Below, piece by piece: positions 42,712 through 51,935 of a stretch of DNA of 64,000 nt. Below the pieces are notes generated by a model. That model was not told where the DNA came from and ran no database searches. It saw only the letters and a program-made list of their open reading frames with translations. Within the stretch, counting starts at the first letter, position 1. Every line of letters begins with the position of its first letter. The stretch lies in NCBI RefSeq assembly GCF_009827055.1, contig NZ_WUMK01000010.1, forward strand, positions 186,001 to 250,000. The letters are read 5' to 3'. The position numbers were made by a program, and so were the translations under genes. The DNA is from Shinella kummerowiae. Lineage in GTDB: Bacteria; Pseudomonadota; Alphaproteobacteria; Rhizobiales; Rhizobiaceae.

Positions 42712-43782
42712 TTATGCGGGCGCGTCGGCGACGGAGGCGCGGTCGACGACTTCGGTGCGCAGTACGATGCGGTTGGCCTCGCCGCCGTTTCCATTCAGCC
42801 GCGCGACCAGCAGCTTGGCCGCCGTCTCGCCGAGGCCGTAGACGGGCTGGCGCACAACGGTAACGGGAGGTGTCGTGACGGATGTCCAGTCCGCATCGTG
42901 GAACGACACCAGCGACAGGTCCTCCGGGATGCTGAGCCCAAATTCGCGGTGGACCTTAAACACTTCAAGTCCAATGACACTGTCCGATGCGATGATCGCT
43001 GTCGGGCGCTGTGCTGACTGGAGCATTGCGGTGACGATGCGGCGCGTGTGTTCCGAGGTGACGGCTCCGACATGAACCCAGTCTTCCATCTCGGCGAGGC
43101 CGGCCTCACGGCAGACGCCGAGAAACCCCTCGATGCGCCGACGCACCGAGCCGGTATTGATGTCGTCCGCTGTATGGAAACGATGATCCGGCGTGTCGCA
43201 GGCGGTGAGATAGGCAATGCGGCGATGACCGAGCGCAACGAGCCGACGCGTTATGCCCTCGGCGGCGTGCCGGTCGTCAGCGATGACGGTATCGACGTCG
43301 AGCGTGTCGCTGCCGCGATCCAGGAGTGCGAGTGGCAGTCCGGAGCGGGAGGCCTCGCGCAGGTGCTCGACCTCGCTCTCCTTGGCCGGCGAGACGATGA
43401 GGCCGTCGACGCGTTTTGCAAGCAAGGTCCTGATCGCCGCCTTTTCGGCGGCGACGTCCTCGCCCGAATTGATAAGAATGACGGTGAAGCCCGCCTGTCG
43501 GGCAACATCGGTAATGCCGCGCACAGCGAGGCTGAAAAACGGGTTTTCGATATCGCCCACCACGACGCCGATCGTACCCGAGCGGCCCGTCGTCATGCTG
43601 CGTGCGATTTCGTTCGGTCGGTAATCGAGGGCGCGTGCAGCGGCGGTGACGACTTCCCGCACCCGGTCGCTGACCGTTCCGTAGCCGCCCAGAACGCGGG
43701 CGGCGGTCGCTTTCGACACGCCGGCCTTGTGCGCGACGTCGGCCACTGTGACGGAGGTGTTTCGAGGCGGGCTCTGGTCCAT
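42712..43782 (-). CDS. LacI family transcriptional regulator
   Basis: Regulator of 356 residues. The HTH and hinge are at residues 10-60 (VTVADVAHKAGVSKATAARVLGG), followed by GTIGVVVGDIENPFFSLAVRGI, the usual opening of the effector domain, and late DDLSLVSFHD-like segment. Start at 43782 is where similarity begins. Two perfect palindromes upstream, in the gap shared with the divergent transport operon, are very likely its operators, so it would repress both that operon and itself. Confidence 0.92.
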   Translation of the reverse strand: MDQSPPRNTSVTVADVAHKAGVSKATAARVLGGYGTVSDRVREVVTAAARALDYRPNEIARSMTTGRSGTIGVVVGDIENPFFSLAVRGITDVARQAGFTVILINSGEDVAAEKAAIRTLLAKRVDGLIVSPAKESEVEHLREASRSGLPLALLDRGSDTLDVDTVIADDRHAAEGITRRLVALGHRRIAYLTACDTPDHRFHTADDINTGSVRRRIEGFLGVCREAGLAEMEDWVHVGAVTSEHTRRIVTAMLQSAQRPTAIIASDSVIGLEVFKVHREFGLSIPEDLSLVSFHDADWTSVTTPPVTVVRQPVYGLGETAAKLLVARLNGNGGEANRIVLRTEVVDRASVADAPA

Positions 43783-43846
43783 GAGCGGTAGGCTTACAAG
43801 AGATATTGACGGCTGGCAAATGCGAAGATAACAATTGTAAAAAGCC

Positions 43847-43864
43847 AAAGAGACCGGTCTCTTT
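43847..43864. promoter_or_regulatory. LacI-type operator 1
   Basis: Perfect 18-base palindrome AAAGAGACCGGTCTCTTT with a central CG, the hallmark of LacI-family sites. It lies 65 bases before the LacI start and 145 before the binding-protein start. The core GAGACCGGTCTC is identical to that of operator 2. Confidence 0.85.
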
Positions 43865-43868
43865 TTAG

Positions 43869-43886
43869 ATTGAGACCGGTCTCAAT
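43869..43886. promoter_or_regulatory. LacI-type operator 2
   Basis: Perfect 18-base palindrome ATTGAGACCGGTCTCAAT with the same 12-base core as operator 1. The centres are 22 bases apart, two turns of the helix, so two dimers would sit on the same face of the DNA. Confidence 0.85.
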
Positions 43887-44008
43887 AATGGAAACTGAAA
43901 TTCCGGCATGCGAGATGCACGGGCTGGAGGCGTGGTGATACCGCCGTCCAGATGGGACCCGTGTGCCTTGGAAAACATCGCAGACACCACCAGAGGAGAC
44001 GAAACGAA

Positions 44009-44845
44009 ATGCGATTTACCGAAGCTCTCACTTCCCCCTTTGCCCGGCTGCGTGCCAGCGCCATCGCGGTTGCCTTTGGCGTTTTGGCCAGCGCCGCGAC
44101 ACCGGCGATCGCCCAAGACAATCCGCTAGGCCTCATCGATCCCGCCGTGATCAGCGTCGGCACGATGGGCGATGCCAAGCCCTATGCCTTCACCACCGCC
44201 GATGGGAACTTCACCGGCTTTGACATCGAACTCTTTCTCAACGTCGCCGAGCGCCTCGGCTTCAAGAAGGAGCAGGTGATCTTCACAGGCCAGGAATTCT
44301 CCGCCCTGATGCCGTCAGTCGCCAACAGTCGCTTCGACGTGGCGGCTGCCGCCATCGGCACGACGGACAAGCGCAAAGAGACGGTCGATTTCTCGAATGG
44401 ATATCTCGCGGGTTTCCTCACCGTGCTGACGTCGAATGCCGGCATCACCGACGCAGCTGGCCTTAAGGGCAAGCGACTTGGCGTGGTTCAGGGGACACTG
44501 CAGGAAATCTACGCCGAGAAGAATTTCACGGGTGCGGATCTGGTGAAGTTCCCGGACAACAATTCCGCCGTTTCCGCGCTCAACAACGGCACGGTCGATG
44601 CGCACTTCCTCGACTACGAGGCGGCAAAGGATTATTCGGCGCGCTATCCCGAGCTGAAGGTCGCCGTTAACATCCCGAGCTTCGACGCGCCGGCCGGTTT
44701 CGTCATCCGCAAGGGCAACGGCGCCCTGCGCGAGGCGTTGAACAAGGGGCTCCAGGCCGCGATGCAGGACGGCACCTGGAAGACCCTGCATGAAAAGTGG
44801 TTCCCCGGCACGCCTATGCCGGACACCTATCTTCCCAAGCAGTGA
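44009..44845 (+). CDS. Amino-acid-type (PAAT) ABC transporter substrate-binding protein
   Basis: Periplasmic binding protein of 278 residues in the polar-amino-acid/SBP_bac_3 family. A long signal peptide ends at TPAIAQD near residue 34. The mature part has [35 protein letters not shown] and [24 protein letters not shown], both standard for the family. An AGAGGAGA ribosome site supports the start. It is the first gene of a LacI-controlled operon. The family handles amino acids but also opines and related compounds, and the following oxidoreductases suggest an N-containing or polyol-like substrate. Confidence 0.9.
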   Translation: MRFTEALTSPFARLRASAIAVAFGVLASAATPAIAQDNPLGLIDPAVISVGTMGDAKPYAFTTADGNFTGFDIELFLNVAERLGFKKEQVIFTGQEFSALMPSVANSRFDVAAAAIGTTDKRKETVDFSNGYLAGFLTVLTSNAGITDAAGLKGKRLGVVQGTLQEIYAEKNFTGADLVKFPDNNSAVSALNNGTVDAHFLDYEAAKDYSARYPELKVAVNIPSFDAPAGFVIRKGNGALREALNKGLQAAMQDGTWKTLHEKWFPGTPMPDTYLPKQ

Positions 44846-44855
44846 TGCCGCCTTG

Positions 44856-44892
44856 CCGATCCGACCCCGTCGGTCGGATCGGTCTTTCTTTC
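44856..44892 (+). terminator. Attenuator-like terminator between binding protein and permease-ATPase genes
   Basis: Perfect 11-base stem CCGATCCGACC / GGTCGGATCGG with a 5-base loop followed by TCTTTCTTTC. It begins 10 bases after the stop codon and would reduce read-through into the fused membrane/ATPase gene. Confidence 0.75.
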
Positions 44893-44905
44893 AAGGGACC
44901 TCCTG

Positions 44906-46414
44906 ATGAACTGGCTTGAAAACCTGCGCCGCAGCTTCCTTGACTGGAACGCCATGGCAGAAGTACTGCCGACCATGATCACGGTCGGCCTGAAGAACAC
45001 GCTGATCCTTGCTGCGGCCTCGACGGTGTTGGGCGTTGTCATCGGCATGGTGCTCGCCATCATGGGCATTTCCAGATCACCTTGGCTGCGTATCCCCGCC
45101 CGTCTCTATACGGATATCTTTCGCGGCCTGCCTGCCATCGTCACCATCCTGCTGATCGGTCAGGGCTTTGCAAGGCTCGGCCGTGAACTCTTCGGCCCGT
45201 CACCCTATCCGCTTGGCATTCTGGCGCTCAGCCTGATCGCCGGCGCCTATATCGGCGAAATCTTCCGCTCGGGCATCCAGAGCGTCGACCGCGGCCAGAT
45301 GGAGGCTTGCCGGGCACTGTCGATGAGCTACGGACAGGGCATGCGGCTCATCGTCGTGCCGCAGGGTGTGCGCCGCGTGCTGCCGGCCCTCGTCAACCAG
45401 TTCATCGGCAACGTCAAGGATTCAAGCCTGGTCTATTTTCTCGGCCTATTGGCTTCCGAACGCGAGATCTTTCGCGTCGGGCAGGACCAGGCGGTCGTGA
45501 CGGGCAATCTTTCGCCGTTGCTCTTGGCCGGTGTCTTCTATCTCATCGTCACCGTGCCGCTCACTCATGTCGTCAACACCATCGACAATCGCCTGAGGAT
45601 CGGCAAACAACGCCCGGCAATCATCACCAGTGGGCTGGAAGAAGTCAGCGAGCTCGACGGCGCTGGCCGCACTTCCGGCGCTGCGTTCAAGGGCGGCAGC
45701 CTCGACGTGCGCAATCTCGGCATGGCTTACGGCGAGCTCGATGTGCTCAAGGGCGTCGATCTTGCGGTGAAACCGGGCAGCGTCACCTGCATCATCGGCC
45801 CGTCCGGCTCGGGCAAGTCGACGCTACTGCGTGGGCTTAACCGTCTCGTCGAGCCGAAAAGCGGCGACATCCTCATTGATGGCGAGAGTATCCTTGCCAA
45901 GAAGCCGGAAACGCTGCGCCGGCGGGTCGGCATGGTATTCCAGCACTTCAACCTCTTCCCCGACCACACAGCGTTGGAAAACGTCATGCTCTCGCTGACG
46001 AAGATCAAGGGTCTGCCGGCGGCGGAGGCCGAGCGCATCGCCAAGGCACGGCTCGCCGACGTCGGCCTTGCAAGCCGTCAGCATCATCGGCCGGGCGGCC
46101 TTTCCGGCGGCCAGCAGCAGCGGGTCGCCATCGCGCGTGCGCTCGCCATGGAGCCGGAAGTCATCCTCTTCGACGAGGTCACGAGTGCGCTCGACCCGGA
46201 ACTGGTCAAGGGCGTGCTCAACCTGATGGCCGATCTCGGCAATCGCGGCATGACGATGGTCGTCGTCACACACGAGATGGGCTTTGCCCGCCGCGTTGCC
46301 GATCAAGTCGTCTTCATGGACGAGGGGCGTGTGGTGGAGGCGGGCACGCCCGAAGCGATCTTCGACAACCCACAGAGTCCGCGGCTTCAGCGCTTCCTTG
46401 CGGAAGTGCTCTGA
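44906..46414 (+). CDS. Fused PAAT-family ABC permease and ATP-binding protein
   Basis: Single protein of 502 residues joining two subunits that are usually separate. Residues 1-235 are a HisM/GltK-type permease with about five membrane segments and the EAA loop ([12 protein letters not shown], 133-144). Residues 262-502 are the ATPase, with Walker [10 protein letters not shown] at 298-306, signature [14 protein letters not shown], Walker [13 protein letters not shown] and the H-loop in VVTHEMGFA. The linker is about 30 residues. There is no stop or frame change in between, so it is a true fusion; dimerisation would give a complete transporter from one gene product plus the binding protein. 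Confidence 0.93.
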   Translation: MNWLENLRRSFLDWNAMAEVLPTMITVGLKNTLILAAASTVLGVVIGMVLAIMGISRSPWLRIPARLYTDIFRGLPAIVTILLIGQGFARLGRELFGPSPYPLGILALSLIAGAYIGEIFRSGIQSVDRGQMEACRALSMSYGQGMRLIVVPQGVRRVLPALVNQFIGNVKDSSLVYFLGLLASEREIFRVGQDQAVVTGNLSPLLLAGVFYLIVTVPLTHVVNTIDNRLRIGKQRPAIITSGLEEVSELDGAGRTSGAAFKGGSLDVRNLGMAYGELDVLKGVDLAVKPGSVTCIIGPSGSGKSTLLRGLNRLVEPKSGDILIDGESILAKKPETLRRRVGMVFQHFNLFPDHTALENVMLSLTKIKGLPAAEAERIAKARLADVGLASRQHHRPGGLSGGQQQRVAIARALAMEPEVILFDEVTSALDPELVKGVLNLMADLGNRGMTMVVVTHEMGFARRVADQVVFMDEGRVVEAGTPEAIFDNPQSPRLQRFLAEVL

Positions 46415-46429
46415 ATACAGGAGGAAGCG

Positions 46430-47437
46430 ATGACACGAACGATACGATGGGGCGTGCTCGGCTGCGCGGGCATCGCCGCGAAAGCGGTCATCCCCGCCAT
46501 TCAGTCCAGCCGCCTCGGACGCGTGGCGGCCATTGCCTCGCGCGATCCGGACAGGGCGACGGAGATGGCAGCGCGCTTCGGCATCGCCAAGGCCTATGGC
46601 AGCTATGAGGCGTTGCTGGCCGATCCCGAGATCGACGCGATCTACAACCCGCTGCCCAATCACCTGCATGTGCCCTTGACGATCAGCGCGCTGGAACATG
46701 GCAAGCCGGTGCTCTGCGAAAAGCCGATCGCCCTGGACGCCGCGCAAGCGATGGACCTAGCGGTTGCGCAAAAGGCCGCCGGCCTGCCGGTCGCCGAAGC
46801 CTTCATGGTGCGCCATCACCCGCAGTGGAAGAAGGCGCGCCGCCTAGTCGACGAAGGGCGCCTCGGGGAGGTGAAGGCGATCCAGACGATCTTCTCCTAC
46901 TATCTCGACGACCCCGCGAATGTGCGTAACCAGGCGGATATCGGTGGCGGTGGCCTGTTCGACGTCGGCTGCTACGCCGTCAATACGGCCCGCTTCCTGT
47001 TCGGCGACGAACCGTTGCGGGCAATCGCGCTGTTGGAGCGGGATCCGGCCTTCGGCACAGACCGCCTGACGAGCGGCCTGTTGGCGTTCCCCGGAGGCAG
47101 GCAACTGGCCTTCATCTGCTCCACGCAGCTTGTTCTCACACAGAAGATCACGGTGCTCGGAACGCATGCGCGCCTTGAAATACCGATTCCCTTCAACGCA
47201 CCTGCCGACACGCCGACGGTCCTTGTCCTCAATGACGGTCGCGATCTGGCGGACGGCGGGCGCGAGGAGATCGCCATCGAGCCGGTCGACCAGTACCGCG
47301 AGCAGGCCGATGCCTTCGCAGAAGCTATCCTGACCGGCACGCCGCTCGAAACCGGGCTGGATGATGCGGTCGCCAATATGAAGGCGATCGACGCGCTCTT
47401 CCGCTCCGCCGTCAGCGGACGCTGGGAAGAGCCCTGA
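46430..47437 (+). CDS. Gfo/Idh/MocA family oxidoreductase
   Basis: Dehydrogenase of 335 residues with GVLGCAGIAAKAVIPAIQSS as cofactor loop, DAIYNPLPNHLH, CEKPIALDAAQAM with catalytic Lys and GGGLFDVGCYAVNTARFLFG. The NPLPNHLH and DVGCY features place it in the glucose-fructose-oxidoreductase/xylose dehydrogenase-like branch, distinct from the IolG-like enzymes in the window. It follows the fused transporter after 15 bases and probably acts on the imported compound. Confidence 0.87.
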   Translation: MTRTIRWGVLGCAGIAAKAVIPAIQSSRLGRVAAIASRDPDRATEMAARFGIAKAYGSYEALLADPEIDAIYNPLPNHLHVPLTISALEHGKPVLCEKPIALDAAQAMDLAVAQKAAGLPVAEAFMVRHHPQWKKARRLVDEGRLGEVKAIQTIFSYYLDDPANVRNQADIGGGGLFDVGCYAVNTARFLFGDEPLRAIALLERDPAFGTDRLTSGLLAFPGGRQLAFICSTQLVLTQKITVLGTHARLEIPIPFNAPADTPTVLVLNDGRDLADGGREEIAIEPVDQYREQADAFAEAILTGTPLETGLDDAVANMKAIDALFRSAVSGRWEEP

Positions 47438-47481
47438 CCGGCCCATCCATCCGCATGACCAACCGATTGAAAGACACAATC

Positions 47482-48612
47482 ATGACCGACAACACCATCT
47501 CTTCGGCCGTCGTCATCGGCGCCGGCATCTTCGGCGTTTCCACTGGTGTTCAGCTTGCCCGGCGCGGCATCCGCGTGACCATCCTCAACGACGGCCCGCC
47601 GGCAAACGGCGCTTCCGGCCGCTCACTCTCCTGGCTGAACTCGGCACGCATGCGCTCGAGACCCTATCACCGCCTTCGAATGGCTGGCATCGACCGCTAC
47701 CGCACGCTCGCGGCGCGAAATGCCAACGCCGACTGGCTTCGTTTCGATGGTGGCCTGACGTGGGATGCTGAAGACGAGCGCAACGAGATCGACGCCGCCT
47801 ATCGCCATGAGGCCTCGCTCGCCTATGATGCGCAACGGCTGTCGGCCGCCGACGTTGCCGGCGTCACGCCCGGCATCGACGCCACTGCAATCACGCCGCA
47901 GGGCGCGATCTTCAATCCCGGCGAGGGCTGGGTCGACCTGCCGGCGCTGATCGGCCTGCTCCTCGAGGAATTTTCAGCGCTCGGCGGCGTGCTGGTGACG
48001 GACCAGGGGACGGCACGCGCCGTGATCGAAGGCGGCCGAGCGGTCGGTGCCGAGACAGCGACGGGCGGGCGTATTCGGGCGGATGCCGTCGTACTGGCGA
48101 CGGGGCCTGCCGTGCCGCGAATGGCCGCGGAGAGTGGGCAGACCATCGGAGACGGGACACCGGTCGCCCTTCTGGTACAGACCAGGCCGCTCGCCCATCC
48201 CCTGCGCGCCGTCCTGAACACGCCGCGTGTTGCCGTTCGTCCGGCGCCCGGCAGCACGTTCTCGCTGGACGCCGACTGGGCGGCCGACGAAGGGGTGAAG
48301 CTGCGCGCGGATGGCGGATACGACATCGACAACAGCGTCGTTGCGGCTCTTCTGGCTGAGGCTGCAAAGGTGATGGAGGGCAACCCGAAGCTTGAGGTCG
48401 CCACGATCGGCGTCGGCGGCAAGCCGATCCCTGGTGACGGAGAGCCGGTCGTCGGCGGATTCAAGGAAATTCCCGGCTACTACGTCGCCTTCAGTCACAG
48501 CGGCGCGACGCTCGGCCTCATCGTCGGGGAGTTGCTCGCGTACGAGGTCGCAACAGGTTTCGAACATCCAATGCTTGCTACCTTCCGGCCAGAGCGTTTT
48601 TCCTTGAATTAG
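47482..48612 (+). CDS. FAD-dependent oxidoreductase (DAO family)
   Basis: Flavoprotein of 376 residues in the D-amino-acid oxidase/glycine oxidase superfamily. The dinucleotide-binding loop VVIGAGIFGVSTGVQLARRG is at residues 10-29 and the C-terminal FAD-contact segment is YYVAFSHSGATLGLIVG. It would oxidise a C-N or related bond of the imported substrate. ATG at 47482 is favoured over 47455 as the similarity starts there. It ends the LacI-controlled operon and is followed by a terminator. The pairing with an amino-acid-type importer suggests an amine, imino acid or opine-like substrate. Confidence 0.88.
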   Translation: MTDNTISSAVVIGAGIFGVSTGVQLARRGIRVTILNDGPPANGASGRSLSWLNSARMRSRPYHRLRMAGIDRYRTLAARNANADWLRFDGGLTWDAEDERNEIDAAYRHEASLAYDAQRLSAADVAGVTPGIDATAITPQGAIFNPGEGWVDLPALIGLLLEEFSALGGVLVTDQGTARAVIEGGRAVGAETATGGRIRADAVVLATGPAVPRMAAESGQTIGDGTPVALLVQTRPLAHPLRAVLNTPRVAVRPAPGSTFSLDADWAADEGVKLRADGGYDIDNSVVAALLAEAAKVMEGNPKLEVATIGVGGKPIPGDGEPVVGGFKEIPGYYVAFSHSGATLGLIVGELLAYEVATGFEHPMLATFRPERFSLN

Positions 48613-48634
48613 CCTCGTCCGACGACATCAGAAA

Positions 48635-48672
48635 GGTGAGCCTGTCGCGCCAGCGCGGCTCATCTTTCTTTT
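48635..48672 (+). terminator. Probable terminator after the FAD oxidoreductase operon
   Basis: Eight-base stem GGTGAGCC / GGCTCATC (one G-U pair) with a GC-rich inner loop, followed by TTTCTTTT. It sits 23 bases after the stop codon. Confidence 0.7.
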
Positions 48673-48917
48673 CGACGACGTCGTTTTGAATCCAATCAAG
48701 ACCGTAGGAGCGCATTCTTCTCAATCGGGATTGATGAAGGACGCCTTCCCCCCGACGAAACGTGGGTACGCCCTCGATGAGGGAGCGTTTTCACCACTAT
48801 ACGGTCCGGCCTATTGGATTACGTTTGCTCAAGGGGCGGCCCATGCTCAACCCCATAGAAGTTACAAGTCTCGCACGCTTCGCTTTCCCCATACCCTGCC
48901 GCCCCGCGCCGGAAAGC
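48673..48917. other. Non-coding gap between convergent genes
   Basis: About 245 bases after the terminator with no supported gene. Short open frames here show no family features. Nothing further recognised. Confidence 0.4.
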
Positions 48918-49814
48918 TCAAAGCCTGGCAAGCGCCTTCGCCTCGCCGGCCATGAAGTCGCAGAACAGTTTGACGCGCGGGGGGACGGTGCGTCCGAAGG
49001 CATGCAGGACGCTGAGGGGAAGCGTCGGCAGCGTGATATCCGGTGCCACTGAGACGAGCGTGCCCGCCCGCAATTCATCCGCAACCAGGCATCGCATAAC
49101 GTAGGCGGCGCCCAGCCCGCCATGCGCGGCATGAATCAAGGCAGCACCCGTGTCGCAATCGATTCTCCCCCTTGGAGTGAAGGCCGTTCCGTCTGCCAGG
49201 TGGACAGGTCGCACCGTGCCACTCATCGCGTAGCGGGCGAAAGGCAGGTCGGCAAGAGCCTCAGCCGTTCTTGGATTGCCCCATGTCTCCAGAAAGGCGG
49301 GGGAGGAAACCACCACCATCGGCAAGTCCGCCAGACGACGGACGATAAGATCGTCCTGCGTGGGAGTGCCGGCGCGCAAGGCGAGATCATAGTCTTCGCG
49401 GACAATGTTGACGAAGCGGTCGGTCAGCCCGACGTCCAGATGCAGATCCGGGTAGTCCACCGCAAAGGCGCTGAACAGGCGCGGAAGCAAGAGCGGCGCA
49501 AGTTCGGCAGGCATGCTGATGCGCAATCTTCCCGATGGTGTCATTTCCGACCTGATGGCTTCGTCGCTCGCATCCAGCTCCCGCAAAAGCGGCGCGACGC
49601 GCTCGAAGAACACCTGCCCGTCCTGCGTCAGGGTGAGCGCGCGAGTGGTACGCAGGAAAAGCCGCGTGTCGATCTTCTTCTCCAGGCGTGCCACGCTCTT
49701 CGAGATCGCCGACGGCGTGGTGCCCAGATCGCGTGCGGCCGCCGTGAACGATCCCGCCTCGACCGTCCGCACGAAAGCCATCAGTCCCGATGTCTCATCC
49801 AGCAGATTTGGCAT
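48918..49814 (-). CDS. LysR family transcriptional regulator
   Basis: Regulator of 298 residues: HTH at about residues 10-65 (FVRTVEAGSFTAAARDLGTTPSAISKSVARL), effector domain beginning GRLRISMPAELAPLLLPRL. The start at 49814 is preferred over ATGs further upstream because a CCGGAG ribosome site sits 6 bases before it. Divergent from an SDR gene with a gap of about 97 bases; that SDR is its likely target. Confidence 0.9.
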   Translation of the reverse strand: MPNLLDETSGLMAFVRTVEAGSFTAAARDLGTTPSAISKSVARLEKKIDTRLFLRTTRALTLTQDGQVFFERVAPLLRELDASDEAIRSEMTPSGRLRISMPAELAPLLLPRLFSAFAVDYPDLHLDVGLTDRFVNIVREDYDLALRAGTPTQDDLIVRRLADLPMVVVSSPAFLETWGNPRTAEALADLPFARYAMSGTVRPVHLADGTAFTPRGRIDCDTGAALIHAAHGGLGAAYVMRCLVADELRAGTLVSVAPDITLPTLPLSVLHAFGRTVPPRVKLFCDFMAGEAKALARL

Positions 49815-49911
49815 TGGCATCTCCGGGGCACAGATCATGTGCCTGATCATGGTCTAAAGGCTTGAGGTCGCGAAGCTTATCTCACGCTCTGTTGAAAAGG
49901 AGATAAGCAAA

Positions 49912-50661
49912 ATGCAGCAGCTCAAGAACAAGGTCGCCGTTATCACCGGCGGCAATAGCGGCATCGGCAAGGCAACCGCGCAGCTCTTTGCCGAAGAGGG
50001 CGCGCAGATAATCATCACCGGGCGGCGTGCCGATGTCGTCGACCAGGCGATCGCCGACATCGGCCACGGCGCGATCGGCCTCGTTGGCGACGTGGCCGAC
50101 CTGGCGCATCATCAGAAGCTTGCCGACCTGGTGACGAGCAGATTCGGCAGGCTGGATGTCTACATGGCCAATGCCGGCATCATCAACCTCACCACGTCGG
50201 ACAAGGTGACGCCGGAAGAATACGATCGGCACTTCGCCACGAATACCCGTGGGGTGTTTTTTGGCGTACAGACGGTCGCTCCACTGATTCGCGACGGCGG
50301 CAACATCATCGTCACCAGTTCGCTTGCCGCAACGAAGATCCTGCCGGACCACACCGTCTATGCCGGCTCGAAAGCCGCGGTCGCCGCATTCGCCAAGAAC
50401 TGGGCGATCGAGTTCAAACCGCGGAAGATTCGGGTCAACATCCTCAGCCCAGGGCCGGTCGAAACAGCGATTCTCGACAAGCTCGGCGTCTCGGAGGCCG
50501 ATCGGCCGGCCTTCGAAAAGCACATGGCATCCCTCATTCCCGCAGGACGAATGGGCCTGCCTGAAGAACTTGCGCGCGCGGCGCTGTTTCTTGCCTCTGA
50601 CGCCGGAAGTTTCGTCAACGGCATCGAACTGCATGTCGATGGTGGCATGACCCTGGTTTGA
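49912..50661 (+). CDS. SDR family oxidoreductase
   Basis: Short-chain dehydrogenase of 249 residues with TGGNSGIGKATA, DVYMANAGIINL, Ser in IVTSSLAATK, the YAGSKAAV Tyr/Lys pair and FVNGIELHVDGG at the end. A strong AAGGAGATAA ribosome site precedes the ATG. Adjacent only to the divergent LysR gene, so the reaction cannot be inferred; members of this group are often annotated as glucose or 3-oxoacyl reductases without proof. Confidence 0.9.
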   Translation: MQQLKNKVAVITGGNSGIGKATAQLFAEEGAQIIITGRRADVVDQAIADIGHGAIGLVGDVADLAHHQKLADLVTSRFGRLDVYMANAGIINLTTSDKVTPEEYDRHFATNTRGVFFGVQTVAPLIRDGGNIIVTSSLAATKILPDHTVYAGSKAAVAAFAKNWAIEFKPRKIRVNILSPGPVETAILDKLGVSEADRPAFEKHMASLIPAGRMGLPEELARAALFLASDAGSFVNGIELHVDGGMTLV

Positions 50662-50877
50662 AGCAGGCGCGCGCGCGCCTGCGCTCTCCTGAATGCGTTG
50701 CAGCCGGTTCGTCGCGAACCGGCTGGAATCGTCTCTGACAACCGGCCGAAAGAGCCCGGCGTCGCCGAAAGCGGGCGCGAAGGGGCGGAAGGTGGGCTTC
50801 AGCGAGAGAGGGAAGGCCCCCGATCTCGGCAAGGCGTTTCCTGGCTGCCTTGCGCTCATCTGGCGCAATCCGCGTGT

Positions 50878-51774
50878 CTATCGTGGCGTGACCTCGTGGC
50901 CGAGCAGGCGGCGGATTTCCGCGAGGAAGAGCTGCAGCGCAGGTAACGGGTCGCGGTTGTGGTAAACGATATAGACCTCCGAAATCGGGGGATTTGGGCG
51001 GATCGGCAAGAAGACCAGGGGGCCAGAGGTCAGTCTGGCGATGCCCGCCGGCACGATACTGACGCCGAACCCTGCCACGATAAGGCTCGGAATAGACTGG
51101 GCGTCGATCACCTGCTGCGAGATGCGTGGTCGGTAACCGGCCGCGATCACGCAAGCCATGACATAGGTGGCAAAGTCGGAGCTCTCGGGGCGTAGGACCA
51201 CGAAGCGTTCCTCCCGCAGGTCGGTGATTAAGACGCTGGCATGCCCGGCAAGCCGATGGTCGCTACGCACCAGCGCCACCATTTCCTCCTGCCAGCCATA
51301 TTCATATGCCAGTTCCTCATCGCGCGGCATCGAACGGTTGAAGCTGACGTCGGTGCGCCGGCTGAGCACCTCGTTGATCTGTGCGGTTGGAGATTGTTCG
51401 TTCACACGCAAAGTAATGCGCGGATGCGCCGCCGCAAACTCAGCCAGGAGTTCCGATAGGCCGCCACGCAGGATGGAGCCGGTGGTACCGATCTCGATCA
51501 CACCATCCTGCCCACGCTGGATTTCGCGGATTTCCTGCAGGCTGCGTTCGTATTGATCGAGCATGTTGCGAGCCCGCAGCAAGAACAGTTCCCCCGCGCG
51601 CGTTAGTTTCACCCTGCGGCTGGTGCGGCTTATCAACTCAGTATGCAGTTCCCGCTCAAGTGTTTGAATCTGTGTGCTGAGCGGCGGCTGCGACATGTTC
51701 AGCCGCTGAGCCGCACGTGTAAAGTTCAGCTCTTCGGCGAGAACCACGAAACACTGAAGTTGGCGTATTCTCAT
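50878..51774 (-). CDS. LysR family transcriptional regulator
   Basis: Regulator of 298 residues. HTH at the very N-terminus (RQLQCFVVLAEELNFTRAAQRLNMSQPPLSTQIQTL), then GVIEIGTTGSILRGGLSELLAEF opening the effector domain. The BenM/CatM-like start suggests a carboxylate effector. Divergent from the DctA-type transporter gene with a 161-base AT-rich gap, so it probably controls that carrier. Confidence 0.92.
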   Translation of the reverse strand: MRIRQLQCFVVLAEELNFTRAAQRLNMSQPPLSTQIQTLERELHTELISRTSRRVKLTRAGELFLLRARNMLDQYERSLQEIREIQRGQDGVIEIGTTGSILRGGLSELLAEFAAAHPRITLRVNEQSPTAQINEVLSRRTDVSFNRSMPRDEELAYEYGWQEEMVALVRSDHRLAGHASVLITDLREERFVVLRPESSDFATYVMACVIAAGYRPRISQQVIDAQSIPSLIVAGFGVSIVPAGIARLTSGPLVFLPIRPNPPISEVYIVYHNRDPLPALQLFLAEIRRLLGHEVTPR

Positions 51775-51935
51775 AGCGTGACCCTATAGATTGCTGACAA
51801 ATCAATATTAGACAATGATATGACAATCACCAAATATGGATCCGTGGGGCGCCGTAGTGCGTGGGGGCGGTGGAGGCCGTGCATCCATAGGCATGCCGAG
51901 CGCGGGAGGCCCCTTTGCCATAGGGAGGAAAGAGC

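Noticed and set aside
44892-44906. Terminator at 44856-44892 as the end of a one-gene operon
   Set aside because: The binding protein needs the fused permease-ATPase that follows, and no separate promoter was seen; an attenuator is more sensible.
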